The translations under genes and the position numbers were made by a program. Shown here piece by piece: positions 21,781-31,998 of a stretch of 42,581 nucleotides of DNA. The notes beneath the pieces are model-generated. The model was given only the letters and a program-made list of their open reading frames with translations, did not search any database and was not told the origin of the DNA. The DNA is from Periconia sp. R9002. Its lineage: Eukaryota; Ascomycota; Dothideomycetes; Pleosporales; Periconiaceae. The stretch's first letter is position 1. Each line of letters starts with the position of its first letter. The stretch covers positions 1 through 42,581 of the forward strand of contig JAMAHW010000152.1 of assembly GCA_023627715.1 (NCBI GenBank), written 5' to 3'.

Positions 21781-22713
21781 CTTTGGGTTGATTTTGTAAG
21801 ATGTTGGCCGGGGTTGAGTTGGTGGAGTACGTTGGGTCAACACTTATATACAGAAAGGCGCACGCCTATCGGTGGAAATAACAGACACAACCAAAATCCC
21901 CACTGGTAAACCAGATCACGGCGCTAGTTCGTTTGAACACTTACATATTTCTGTATCACTTACCTGGATTCTTATTGCGAAGCCATTGGCCAAATAATTC
22001 TTAAACAATCATTCACTGTGCAACAGTTTATGTCATTTACATAAATAATGCTTATACTCAAAATCCTGAACACTAAATCTAATAAAGAGCCTAATTTATA
22101 TGTTTTAAGTAGTATAATCTGCCTTTTAAGTGACACGATCTATTCTTATTAGTAGCCTACAGTCTACTTAGAAGGAAAGCTCTTGCTGAGACTGAAAGAT
22201 AGAGACTATACAGGTAGCTTGATACAGATATAAACAGCAAAGGTCACACTTGAAAAACCCAGGAAACGCGTCATTATAGAGTATATAGAATCTTAGCAAG
22301 TCCACATGTTACTATTGCTCGCATTGAGTGGGTCTTGCGATCAATCACTAAAACTATAATAGACATTCTGCGCGTCATAGGAGAGACTAATATTCATATA
22401 CAAGAATATGTTATCCTTGAAGAATACTCTCGAGGGATCTCTCACACTTATGTGGACGTGGGCTCTTTCCAAATGTCGCTCAAGTACTGGCCAGGTGGTT
22501 ATCGCACGTTCTAGTCACATGAAGTTTTCTAGACTACATGTATGGTTGAATTTTAACGTTCAACCCACTAAGCACCAGCTACGCCACTAGCCAAACAGCG
22601 AAATAGGGAAAGTCTGTTCTTATTGCTTGCTGTACAAGTAGCAATGAAAGTAGCATAATGTGTTGTACGAATCAATATGATTGGTGACAAATGAATGCCA
22701 AGACACAACTCTC

Positions 22714-22724
22714 GTCACAGTCAC
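22714..22724 (+). promoter_or_regulatory. GTCACAGTCAC element upstream of the first paralog
   Basis: GTCACAGTCAC lies 129 bp upstream of the ATG at 22853. The same 11-mer is repeated in the array at 24991-25024 upstream of the second paralog, which suggests a shared control element. No known factor is assigned. Confidence 0.4.
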
Positions 22725-22757
22725 AAGCACCCGCACGGCCACAACCACCACTGACCA

Positions 22758-22766
22758 TATATAAAA
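22758..22766 (+). promoter_or_regulatory. TATA box of the first paralog
   Basis: TATATAAAA lies about 87 bp upstream of the ATG at 22853 and is followed by a C/A-rich leader, a normal fungal promoter layout. Confidence 0.55.
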
Positions 22767-22852
22767 GTCGCGCCTGACCCTCTCACCCACAACCATCACA
22801 GTTTTTCGCTATCATATTATCCTTGGGCAATCGAATCAGGCGCACCAACAAC

Positions 22853-24241
22853 ATGACAACAATAACGGCTGAAGCACGCTGGGCAGCACTCGACAAACGC
22901 ATAGAGGAAGGGATGGCAGGTTTAGCTGGCATGAAGTACAACGAGGAGTATTTCAAGAAACACGATGAACTGCTGCATGCCATAACTTCTGATATGACCC
23001 GAGAGGAGTGTCATGAATACTCTATTTGGCTATCTGAAAAATCTGCGCGTCAACGACCTGTGATAGAGATTCCGCCTCTCAACACGTACCAAGACTTGAT
23101 TCAGACCGCGGACTTTCGAGAAGATCATCAAATTCGCAAGCTGAACAGTTTGCTAAACAATGGCTATGCAATATACATACCATTAGGCACTTTCAAAGGA
23201 ATTGTGTATCGTTTGATACCTAGCACGGGTGTTCTGGTTGACGACTTGTCGACCAAATACAGGCAATATCGAAGACCCGACGGTTCTGAGGTTCTTGACC
23301 GCGCTTTCCTAGCGATGAATCCCCGCGTTGTTCCTTTGGTCGGAAAAACATGCTGCGTTCGCTCTGGAGGAGACACCACCGGTGCCACTAAATCAAACGC
23401 CATATCTGCATTGCACTCCGAAGAAAAAGACATGTTCGTTTTCTTTCAACTAGGATATCTCGAATACACCGAGCGCTCTCTGGAAGAGTTGGGGGATGGG
23501 CGTCACCAACGTGAGGGTTGGACTGACTCAGGTTTTGCCGTGGTCCTCAAACTCACTTCAGAAGGTGTTCGCGACGGCGTCTATATCGTCTTTTGCCTCA
23601 ATTTTTTCCACCTTGATCCTTACGATGGAGAGCCCTCTCGTCAAACATATGGGCGAATCGATTATTCGTGGGGCTATCTACCAAAGTATGCCGATACACA
23701 AATCTTCTACGCCAAGATCGCGGATCGTTTCGAGGACCTTGCAGAAGGAAAGGAATTCTCTGTTACTAAGATCCACAAGCGGGCTGCGGAGTTGACCCGG
23801 GCGATAAAAACCGCAGAAGGAATCTTCAAAGGTGATCCAAAGGCGGCAAAGGAATCTCGGGAACTCCACAAGAGAGCTCGAATAGCATTTGAAAAGCGTA
23901 GGGCCAAAGCTCAAGCAACTTCCGGGAAGCCCTCTGAGGCTGGTCGAGTGGAGAAGAAACACAGTGAAGGATCTGAGAATACTGAAGTTAAACAAGGACA
24001 ATGGCTCAAAGACGAGCCCCTTCCAGACTCACCCCGGCACTGCGACAGGCAGACTGAAGAAGAACCTGTCACACCACCCTCGAGCGATAAATCCCCGCCC
24101 AAGAAAAAGAAGCGCAAGGACAAGCATAATGCAGTTACGCCTTCGAGGACCCGCAAGAACAAGGCCAAGGCCAATGAGAATGAAGTGGAACCGCCGATAT
24201 CTCCACCACCTTCTTCATCACCAATCCGCGGAGGGGAATAA
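22853..24241 (+). CDS. Hypothetical protein, paralog 1 of a tandem pair, with basic C-terminal tail
   Basis: Single-exon CDS of 462 aa from the ATG at 22853 (MTTITAEARW); the frame is open slightly further up, but only from a TTG. Residues 75-310 form a domain shared with the gene at 25266: DFREDHQIRKL (88-97), YIPLGTFKGIVYRL (108-121), FVFFQLGYLEY (195-205), GFAVVLKLTSEGVRDGVYI (227-245) and FYAKIADRFEDLAEGKEFS (285-303). The N-terminus (1-60) looks helical. The tail after about 330 is Lys/Glu/Pro/Ser-rich and disordered in appearance, with PKKKKRK at 416-422, a likely nuclear localisation signal. There is no signal peptide or membrane helix. I do not recognise the family and assign no function. 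The paralog lacks most of the tail. Confidence 0.8.
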   Translation: MTTITAEARWAALDKRIEEGMAGLAGMKYNEEYFKKHDELLHAITSDMTREECHEYSIWLSEKSARQRPVIEIPPLNTYQDLIQTADFREDHQIRKLNSLLNNGYAIYIPLGTFKGIVYRLIPSTGVLVDDLSTKYRQYRRPDGSEVLDRAFLAMNPRVVPLVGKTCCVRSGGDTTGATKSNAISALHSEEKDMFVFFQLGYLEYTERSLEELGDGRHQREGWTDSGFAVVLKLTSEGVRDGVYIVFCLNFFHLDPYDGEPSRQTYGRIDYSWGYLPKYADTQIFYAKIADRFEDLAEGKEFSVTKIHKRAAELTRAIKTAEGIFKGDPKAAKESRELHKRARIAFEKRRAKAQATSGKPSEAGRVEKKHSEGSENTEVKQGQWLKDEPLPDSPRHCDRQTEEEPVTPPSSDKSPPKKKKRKDKHNAVTPSRTRKNKAKANENEVEPPISPPPSSSPIRGGE

Positions 24242-25265
24242 TGCCCGTCGTCTATTCGATGTATAGACCTTCCAAGATCATCAAGGCCGGTCGGATATCA
24301 TAAAGAGAGTGTGGGAAAATGTATTTCTAGTCATTTCCATGTTTTAACGACCCAGCAAGAATCGGACACTGTAGATAGAGGGTATGCCTAGCAATAGGAA
24401 ATAAGTTACCTTCACTCTACTTTTTTTAGTCCCACCTTTCAAACAAGATAGTTTAATAATGATCAAAGCAAAAATTAGCTACAATATGGAACTAGAACAA
24501 TGCAGTGACTCCATCGTGCATGTTGTATCATTTCTTAACGTATAAATACTATGTCTTGTTTCACTGATCATCTTGGCCAACGCGAATCTCTCTGTCCGCC
24601 TGTCTGTCGCTCGCCACAGTAAATGGCCCTATTCCTTGCTGTGGACGAGCAGAGTTCTGGGACCGATGATTCCAAAAGAGAGAACAAGAGTGATCTTTAT
24701 GCAGATTGAAGCCAAACCGTCAGTTGCACGGGACATAAAGGTTTGATCGCACTCCTACACTCCAACTTGATGTTGAAGACCAAGGATAGATTCCATCATG
24801 TTTCGTACATGTATTTGATATATCTAGTTAATATTGAGCGAAGGCGTACCTCGGTGCCTTGAGGCCACTGAAGCTGTCTTTTGGATTGGTCGTCAAAGAT
24901 TGTATTCTAACGGAGTATCCATATGCTATGTACGTTCTACTTGTCACATGATTGGTGTAGAATGCCAAGGCATCAATTGTAGCCACCCAGAGTCACATAG
25001 TCACAGTCACAGTCACAGTCACAGCTTCAGCCACACGTGATCCGGTCTTTCACTGTCTGCGTTTGCTCACTGCTATACCTAGGTAGGCAGCAGGGCAGTA
25101 GCAAACTTTCTCCACCTACCTATAATTACAACCCCACATATTCAACGCTCTTCCACCTCAACCGACAACCAACTTGTCCCTACTTCCAATCCTGGCCACT
25201 TCAGCCCCACTTCATATCCTGACCACAGCATTTTTAGTAAACAAAGATTAGGAAGCGCCGCCAAC
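24242..25265. other. Intergenic region between the two paralogs
   Basis: 1.0 kb without a supported gene. It contains the terminator side of paralog 1 and the promoter side of paralog 2, with the hexanucleotide array at 24991-25024. Confidence 0.6.
24991..25024 (+). repeat. (AGTCAC)n array upstream of the second paralog
   Basis: AGTCAC is repeated, with one irregular unit (AGTCACAT) at the start followed by perfect CACAGT-phase units. It ends about 240 bp upstream of the ATG at 25266. The array contains the 11-mer GTCACAGTCAC that also occurs once in the promoter of the first paralog. Confidence 0.85.
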
Positions 25266-26372
25266 ATGAAAACAATTCGCTCTGACGAAGAGTGGGAGGC
25301 AATCCTCGCCACAATCAAGAAGCGAAATGAAGCACGAACCGATAAGGCGAAAGAGACAATCGGGGAAATTTTCCGACAAACACTTCCTACTCCACAGGAA
25401 AGCGCGGCGTTTGCGTATTGGAACCTCTTCAGGTCCGCGGTAGATTGGCCTCGGCCATGGATTTCTTCTGCCGAGACGTATAGAAACCTAATCCAAGGAT
25501 CGGACTTTCGGGATGACGAACAAATCTTGAAGCTCTATCGAATTCTCAACTTATCTTTCGTGCCATACTTACCACTTGGTACTTTCAAGGGTCTCATGTA
25601 TCGTCTGGTCGCTGATAGTAAATCGCTAGTCAGCGATGTACATGTGGAGCGCAGGTCGATCAGGTTACACGACGGAAGCCGCCTCCTCCCAGATTGTATT
25701 TTAGGAGTCGATCCTCACATTCGCCCAATGGTAGGTGGTACTCGCTACATTCGATCGTGTGGAGAGCCCGTCACTCTTACTGGATTGGCAGGGGCGGAGA
25801 CTTCACTGTCGAATGAAATAGGTGTGACAGGCGTTGAGGAGCATCATGCATTCGTGTTCTATCAGCTAGGAGCCCTCGAATTCAGCACGCATTCACCCGA
25901 GAAAATCACGGATGCGGAACGAAGTCAACAGTGGACCGACACAGAGTTTGCCGTCGTTTTGAAGCTAACCCCAGATGGGAAACGAGACGGTGTCTACATC
26001 TTCTGCAGGCCTGTGCTTCCAGATAAATCAGATAAGGAGAAGTCTGTAGACTATTCACAGAACAGTGCATCATGGGGCTTCCTTCCACGAAACCCTGATC
26101 AACGGATCTATTACGCTAAAATCGCCGAGCGATTCGAGGATTTCGAAGAAGGGAAGGAATTTAGCCTCACTCATATTTTTCAGCAGCCTGTAGGATTGGT
26201 CCGTGTGGTACGAACCCCGGATGGATCTTTGGCTAGGGACCCGGAGGCCATCGCGATGTCTCTGCGGCTACACGAGGATGTTGAAAACCAACGCCAGGGC
26301 CAAGGTAATGTGGTAGCCACCCCTTCGGAGTCTCAAAATTCAGAGAACGGACAAGACGACGGGCAGTATTAA
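25266..26372 (+). CDS. Hypothetical protein, paralog 2 of a tandem pair
   Basis: Single-exon CDS of 368 aa; the ATG at 25266 sits in a good fungal context (GCCGCCAACATG). It shares the whole central domain with the gene at 22853: DFRDDEQILKL, YLPLGTFKGLMYRL, FVFYQLGALEF, EFAVVLKLTPDGKRDGVYIF, SWGFLPRNPDQ and IYYAKIAERFEDFEEGKEFS occur in the same order and spacing. The N-terminal 60 residues differ more. The protein ends about 35 residues after the domain, with a Gln/Asn/Asp-rich tail and no basic NLS-like motif. No signal peptide or membrane segment is present. The arrangement, 1.0 kb apart in the same orientation, indicates tandem duplication followed by divergence. Function unknown. Confidence 0.82.
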   Translation: MKTIRSDEEWEAILATIKKRNEARTDKAKETIGEIFRQTLPTPQESAAFAYWNLFRSAVDWPRPWISSAETYRNLIQGSDFRDDEQILKLYRILNLSFVPYLPLGTFKGLMYRLVADSKSLVSDVHVERRSIRLHDGSRLLPDCILGVDPHIRPMVGGTRYIRSCGEPVTLTGLAGAETSLSNEIGVTGVEEHHAFVFYQLGALEFSTHSPEKITDAERSQQWTDTEFAVVLKLTPDGKRDGVYIFCRPVLPDKSDKEKSVDYSQNSASWGFLPRNPDQRIYYAKIAERFEDFEEGKEFSLTHIFQQPVGLVRVVRTPDGSLARDPEAIAMSLRLHEDVENQRQGQGNVVATPSESQNSENGQDDGQY

Positions 26373-27510
26373 GCCGTACTTGCATGCGGTCCGGATATAC
26401 GATTTTCATTGTCATTGTCGCAGAATCCCCCAAAAATAATATTCCCTTTTTCGTCAAGGTACCCTTTCGGGTGGCTATCCATGACTGGAAGCTATGGGTA
26501 CCCAGATACCATGTTCTCTTCCCGATAATTTTCAAATCCACTATCTTTCGGCGTTGAGGGAGAACAAAAGGGTCATATGGACTTGATACCCCCTTTGCAT
26601 GAGACCGTACCTGTATTCGATCCCAGATAAACAATTCCCTTTTTCTCTTCCCTTTCTTCCTTTCTTTCTGCAAATTCATCTTTCAGAGCGGCGTTCCCGG
26701 GTGGAGATTTTGTGTACACATGCGGGTTGGTATTGTAATCAATGAACCATGGTCGATTCGTTGGTTTGCATTACATTACTCAACTCAGTCAATATACAAT
26801 CTAGAGAGATGATAGAATAGGATACTGTCAACACAATTGCAACCATACATGATCACTGAATCGCACGCACAAGCACAACCACAAGCACATAACCCTCATA
26901 TCCACCCTGCACATCCGCCCACCACATATAGGCATACAGTCAACTGGTAACTACCCACAGCAAACCCTCACAGAAACCAAAAAGAAGAAGAAAAAAAAGG
27001 TACGTCGAATGTACCGCCATGCGTCCGTCCATCCACACATCATGTTGAAGACATACAAATTCCAGAAATCCCAGCCCTTTATCCTTACCACTTTCAAGAA
27101 AGAGAGCATAGTGCGATAGATCCACTGAAAACCTCAACACACGTTCCTCATTTCGTACCTAGTACCCTCCAACAACAAAAAAAGATCAGAGAAATCAATC
27201 AAGTGTTTTGTTATTGTGAAAAACAGGCGGAAAGGGGGTAGTGATGCAATGCAAATTAATTAGAACAAAGATATGTACGTATGTAGGTTGCGGGAAGTTG
27301 GGAAGGAAATTCTAGTTCTATGTAAATGCAATCATATGATTTACAGCTGCAAAAACAGCCAACGACGACAACGACGAGGTAGTAACAACTACCACGACAC
27401 ACACACACACACACACGACATTCTTCTCCCACCTATGGTGTCACCACATCCCCCTCCTTGACAAAAGAAAAAAGATCATGTTGACGACGATGGTGGCCAG
27501 AGCTATCCAC
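26373..27510. other. Intergenic region between paralog 2 and the ammonium transporter
   Basis: 1.1 kb without a supported gene. The ORF at 26233-26679 (-) overlaps the 3' end of paralog 2 antisense and has no features. A CACAAGCACAACCACAAGCAC-like stretch around 26868-26890 resembles the C/A-rich promoter of paralog 1. A (CA)n tract lies at 27397-27417. Confidence 0.55.
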
Positions 27511-29132
27511 CTACACCTTCTTCCCCTCCTCAACACCACTCACGCTCTGCTCGGAGCCCGGGGCGGCAACGCCGTGAACCTGCGCATGATGCTGCTCAAA
27601 CATGCTCCAATCACCAATCTGCTCATCAAAGAACTGATCCATATCGAGCCCCTGCATCTCCGCCTCCTCGGTAACCCTCAAATGCATAAACGGAATGAAC
27701 TTGAGCGCGTACAAGAGGATGCACGAGACGACGAAGCTGTAGGCCGAGATGGCGCAGATCTCGGCGAGCTGGCGACCGACCTGGACGCCCACGCCGTCGA
27801 GGCCGCCCTGGTAGTTGGACGCGCCGTCGAGCGCGGACACCCAGCCCTGCGCGAAGATGCCTGTGAGGAAGGAGCCCGTCATGCCGCCGATGCCGTGGAG
27901 CTTGAACACGTCCATGCCCTCGTCGATGCGGATCCAGCGGTCGATGTCCTTGACGGCGCCGCACACGGCGCCTGTGAGGAACCCGATGAGGGCGGCGATC
28001 CACACGGAGACGAAGCCGGCTGCGGGCGTGATGCCGACGAGGCCGGCGATGGCGCCGGAGCAGGCGCCGACGAGCGAGAAGCGGCCGCGGCTGCGGATGT
28101 AGTCAATGAGGACGTAGCCTAGGATGCCGAAGCAGGCGGCTGTGTTGGTGTTGAAGACGGCCATGGCGGAGCGGATAGAGGCGTTGAGGGCGGAGCCGCC
28201 GTTGAAGCCGAACCAGCCGAACCAGATGAAGCACGTGCCGATGAAGATGAGGGTCGTGTTGTGGGGCTTGCCGTGAATGTGGTCGCCCTTGTGGACGCGC
28301 TTGCCGAGCACGAAAGCGTATGCGAGGGCAGACCTGGGGGGTTGTTAGGTATACGGATGGTATAAAGTAGGTATAGAGGAGACTTACCATCCGGAAGCGA
28401 TGTGGACAGGACCACCACCTGCAAAGTCGAGGGAAGGAAGGTTGTACAGCCAGCCATTGGAGTTCCAGGTCCAGTAGGCGAGAGGGCAGTATACGATGGT
28501 AGCCCAGCAGAAAGCGAACACCATGGATGGTAAAATGCGGCCGCGCTCGAAGCTGCCACCGATAACGAGGACCACTGTGACGATGCAGAACAGCATCTGA
28601 TACAGGCAGAAGATGATCTCGGGGAGGAGGGGAGATCCAGGCGAGGGTGCAGCTATAACGTTCTTCAATCCAAACATAGACAGGTCACCGATAAAGGGGC
28701 CGGCGGATCGCGAGTACGCGAGGGAGTAGCCCCAAAACATCCATTGGAAGCAGACGCTGAGACGGTCAACATTGGTTTCATTTCAAGATGGATCTTCGTT
28801 GTACTCACACGCCAGCAACCGCAAAGGATTGAAACAAGAGTGAAAGCGAAGACTTGCGACGCGCCAGACCACTGTAAAGGAAACCGACACCTGGGATGAT
28901 CATCCAGACGAGGAAGCAGCAAACCAGCAGATAGACATAATGGAACTCGAATCCAGCATACTGAGCGTTGACATCTTCTTCCAGAGTGTTGCCGCCCCTG
29001 GGGTTCGAAGGGTCAAACTCGGGCTTTGAGAATAGTCAGCATGAGTTTGGGTACGTGTACATGCTGGGAGACTTCGTCCGTCGACGATGGTTTAGCTGGT
29101 GTACGTACGGGAGTGGGCTCGGTGCTCGACAT
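27511..29132 (-). CDS. Ammonium transporter (Amt/Mep family), twin-His type
   Basis: Spliced CDS of 476 aa: exons 29109-29132, 28809-29023, 28388-28756 and 27511-28333, with introns of 85, 52 and 54 nt. The protein shows the eleven-helix Amt/Mep pattern, starting with FEFHYVYLLVCCFLVWMIIPGVGFLYSGLARRKSSLS. The pore histidines are both present: H198 in DFAGGGPVHIASG and H349 in KLHGIGGMTGSFLTGIFA. The family signature GTCFIWFGWFGFNGGSA is intact. In yeast, Mep2 keeps the first His while Mep1 and Mep3 have Glu, so this is a Mep2-like pore; whether it also signals as Mep2 does is inference. The cytosolic tail begins with the conserved GLDMDQF and is fairly short. It works at the plasma membrane in uptake of ammonium. 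The upstream region has several HGATAR sites. Confidence 0.95.
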
Positions 29133-30220
29133 GATGCCTATTTCAACTCAACACAACGAAGAGAGGTTATGATGCCGGACCTGGCTTGCAAGTATGTGCC
29201 GGGGTACCATGAAGCTCTATATACTGTAGCTTCCCCAGATTAGTTTGCGGGTTATCACTTGCGACATGGGCATCTCAGGATTGAATTAGCACGAAGGAAG
29301 CCTTAGCACTGATTGCTCTGTCAGATAGTTTGCCCAGACCATGGCACGCAAATATCCCACTCCTTCAACTGCGCCGACTTGGCACTCCGATAAGGAAGTT
29401 CACCATGACCGGACTGTTTTCCCGGTTTCGAGACCAAAGCCGAGCACTCTTATCATTGAACGTTATAACGTCTGAACTGGCGCAACTGCACAGTTAAAGA
29501 GAATGGTGGAGTGTTGGTAAATGTCATGTTGCATGTTTGATGTCGAAAAAAAGCACATAAATTATGTCAAATAGGCGCGCTCGCACATGCATGGTGTATC
29601 TGACCACCCTGAGTGCAGTCCAGTACCGAGGAGACGGTTCGGTGCAATAGTGGTGCGTGTTCGGACGGAAAAAGGTTCTTGGAGACGATAAGGGAATACC
29701 AACCCAGGAGCCTTAAACGGCTAGGACTTGCCAAGGCGGGCGGTGATTGGTGGGATACTATTACTGCTAACGATACAATGGTACCTGCAGGGGAAACCAG
29801 AGGCGATGGAATTGTGTAAAGCCTTGACAATCAGCCCCTATCTCCCTGCTTTACTGCTGCTTTACACAATCGATTTGGACCCCGCGGCGAGCTGTGGTGC
29901 CTTGCCCTGTTGATTTGTTCCATCTCCATCCGTGTATCCGAGTACCGGAACGGCAGCCCTGGCCACATATGCGTTAGCGGATTGGAAGGCCGACTTTACG
30001 ACCTTCTCAACAACTGAGCTGCTAATCTTTACGACAAGTTGTTTCCGCGCCATTCGTTTCGACACGGGTCTTGATAGCACCGATATGGATGGGCACGATA
30101 ATTATTCGAGCATGAATAGTTCCCTTCCCGTCCTGCAGCTCCTCGGGTTCGAGATGGCGGTACGTGGGATGTGGAGAGGCAATTCGTATCGTGCAAGTCT
30201 TTGGTAATTTCACCCCGCCA
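29133..30220. other. Region between the ammonium transporter promoter and PEX12
   Basis: About 1.1 kb. The first 330 bp hold the promoter sites of the ammonium transporter (listed separately). The part next to 30220 should be the 3' UTR of PEX12. ORFs of 60-120 codons here are featureless and mutually overlapping. Confidence 0.55.
29252..29455 (-). promoter_or_regulatory. Cluster of HGATAR sites upstream of the ammonium transporter
   Basis: Four HGATAR elements lie within 325 bp of the start codon: TGATAA (29252-29257, - strand), AGATAG (29323-29328, +), CGATAA (29388-29393, +) and TGATAA (29450-29455, -); a fifth, CGATAA, is at 29686-29691. A TATATA lies around 29217-29223. Clustered HGATAR sites are the usual target of AreA/NIT2, which activates ammonium permease genes under nitrogen limitation. 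Binding here is inferred. Confidence 0.5.
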
Positions 30221-31618
30221 TTACACAACCACACGTCGCAAAGCTTCCGTGCCACCAAGCATTCGTCTTCCTGTGATAGCGTCCCTCCCTTTACCGCTCT
30301 CCCACCGACCTTCCCGGCTGCCTTCCTCGTGACTCCAACCTTCATCTTCTTCTTCGTCATCTCGTGCTTTGAAGCCAGCAGCACCCTCCATGAACGCTAC
30401 CTGCCGCTCATGCGACCCCTCCACCCACTGATGTATGCATTTGTAGCAGTATACAAACCCCGTCGGTGATGCTGTTGGTGTGGTAATGGGAGTGCTGCAG
30501 ATTGGACATAGGTGAGATTCTGATGGAATAGGTACCGTAAGGATGGGCAGCAAGCTGGATGATGCTATAGGGGGGTCGGTCGGTTTGGACTTCTCTGGAG
30601 AAAACGGCGGTACCTGATTTTTCTCTCCAGCGGTGTTCTTCTGGGTTGCGCCTTGCTTATCGGAGTTGGGCAAGCTAGGGAGCACGGGCGGGGGCAATTC
30701 GATATTCTCGGCTGCTTTCCGCGAGAGCTGTCGGGCGAAGTCAGACGCATACCACCATTCCAGGAACTTGAGAGCGAATATGCTTGTAGGAAGAAGTATC
30801 CGGAGCGAACTCATCAGTCGGGGCCTGATGCTACGAGCCATATTTCTTGGTGTGAATATAGAGCCACCCTCTCCCGGTCTCGCAGGGGCAGCCTTTGCCG
30901 GCTGCGTCGCAATCTCGATCGCTCTATAGTCGGCATCACCCAATCTCCGTATCCGGGTGCCAATAAGCCAGAGGAATGGTGAGCTATACTTGGAGCCGTC
31001 GAACAGATAGGCCATGTTGAAGACTAGCAATGAGAAATAGTATGCAGCATTCACACTGGGGTAGACGTTCCGTAGAAACCACTTGTAATAGAACATCAGC
31101 CTCTCCTTAACGGTTGCGCCTGGGCGTAATGTGTTTGCGTTTCGGTTGTATGTGGAACCCAGAATGCCGGTATGCGCAGCGTGAATGTCGTAGCTCTCGT
31201 CCAGTTTTCTCTTCAACCAAGGCAGGCCAACCAGCACAGCCAAATTGCGCCATATATCACCCTTTCTCAACTTGACAGCTTCTCTAACGCTCTCGCTCGC
31301 CCCCAATTGAGCGCGCGGTACTTCTCCTCCCCTCACCCGTAGAACCCGTGCCCGTTTAAGACCATAAAAGTTTTCCGTGAAGGAACCGCCGTATGTTTTG
31401 AGGAAATGGCGCTCCACCAAGAGCATAACCAGCGCATAGGCTTCATCGAAGGAATTGAGTATAGGCAGTAGGTATCGTGGGTATCGATGTGTAGAGACGG
31501 CAAGGAGGTAGCGCAGCGACGGGGGAAGAAGAGCAGCAAGTTGCTGTTCGGAGAGGAGCTCGAAGAGTGACGGTTTGAGGTCGTCTATGCCATGTTGCAA
31601 GGTGGGAAGGTATTCCAT
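30221..31618 (-). CDS. pex12: Peroxin 12, RING-type peroxisomal import ubiquitin ligase
   Basis: Single-exon CDS of 465 aa. The start is typical of fungal PEX12 (MEYLPTLQ, then [26 protein letters not shown]). The Pex2/Pex12 N-terminal region follows with several hydrophobic helices (about 130-290). The C-terminal degenerate RING has C371 and C374 (CPIC) and C391 and C394 (CYKC), followed by IHQWV. Pex12 lacks some of the zinc ligands of a full RING, as seen here. With Pex2 and Pex10 it forms the membrane ligase that monoubiquitinates the receptor Pex5 for recycling. A low-complexity Pro/Ser linker (about 305-365) and an acidic, Glu/Arg-rich tail separate and follow the RING. It is divergent from the PQ-loop gene. 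Confidence 0.93.
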   Translation of the reverse strand: MEYLPTLQHGIDDLKPSLFELLSEQQLAALLPPSLRYLLAVSTHRYPRYLLPILNSFDEAYALVMLLVERHFLKTYGGSFTENFYGLKRARVLRVRGGEVPRAQLGASESVREAVKLRKGDIWRNLAVLVGLPWLKRKLDESYDIHAAHTGILGSTYNRNANTLRPGATVKERLMFYYKWFLRNVYPSVNAAYYFSLLVFNMAYLFDGSKYSSPFLWLIGTRIRRLGDADYRAIEIATQPAKAAPARPGEGGSIFTPRNMARSIRPRLMSSLRILLPTSIFALKFLEWWYASDFARQLSRKAAENIELPPPVLPSLPNSDKQGATQKNTAGEKNQVPPFSPEKSKPTDPPIASSSLLPILTVPIPSESHLCPICSTPITTPTASPTGFVYCYKCIHQWVEGSHERQVAFMEGAAGFKARDDEEEDEGWSHEEGSREGRWESGKGRDAITGRRMLGGTEALRRVVV

Positions 31619-31998
31619 GATGACGTTGGGGGCGGCGCTGTGTCAATAGGTGGTTTGGATTATCGTATCCTGTCCTTCATTGTTGATGTCGATGGTGCAG
31701 TGTGTAGGAAATGCGGTGTTTGGTCTTCACGTTGCAGTTGAGCCGAGGCCCATGGGCCGGAAAGGTAGACGCGTGCGCCCGGCTAAACCTGCCTCTTTGC
31801 GTATGAGACCTAGATGGTCCGGGGTAGAACGTCATGTGCCAGCGAGTCATCGCATCTCAACACGGAGCTTCGCGTCGCGCTCACATGCATCCTCCTTCCA
31901 CACACGTCCACATGTATTCATCTCATAGATAGACTCTCTTCACTCGTTTTATAGGCGCATAGCTGTTTCCAGCTTCAACTAATCGCCTATTCGCCATC
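31619..31998. promoter_or_regulatory. Divergent promoter region of PEX12 and the PQ-loop gene
   Basis: A 380-bp gap lies between two start codons on opposite strands, so both promoters must lie here or overlap the 5' UTRs. No recognised operator was found. Confidence 0.55.

Larger units (their letters stand above)
21781..22852. other. AT-rich intergenic region upstream of the first paralog
   Basis: About 1.1 kb, especially AT-rich at 22000-22400. An ATG-less open stretch on the + strand around 22245-22513 was noted, but no similarity was recognised. The last 140 bp hold the promoter elements of the first paralog. Confidence 0.5.

Noticed and set aside
22245..22513. ATG-less open stretch upstream of paralog 1
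   Set aside because: About 89 codons in AT-rich DNA, no start codon, no recognisable family; could be a remnant but cannot be supported.
26233..26679. 148-codon ORF antisense to the 3' end of paralog 2
   Set aside because: No recognised motif; a third of it is antisense to a supported gene and the rest is intergenic.
27478..28122. 214-codon ORF antisense to the ammonium transporter
   Set aside because: Antisense shadow: GC-rich third positions of the real gene remove stops on the other strand.
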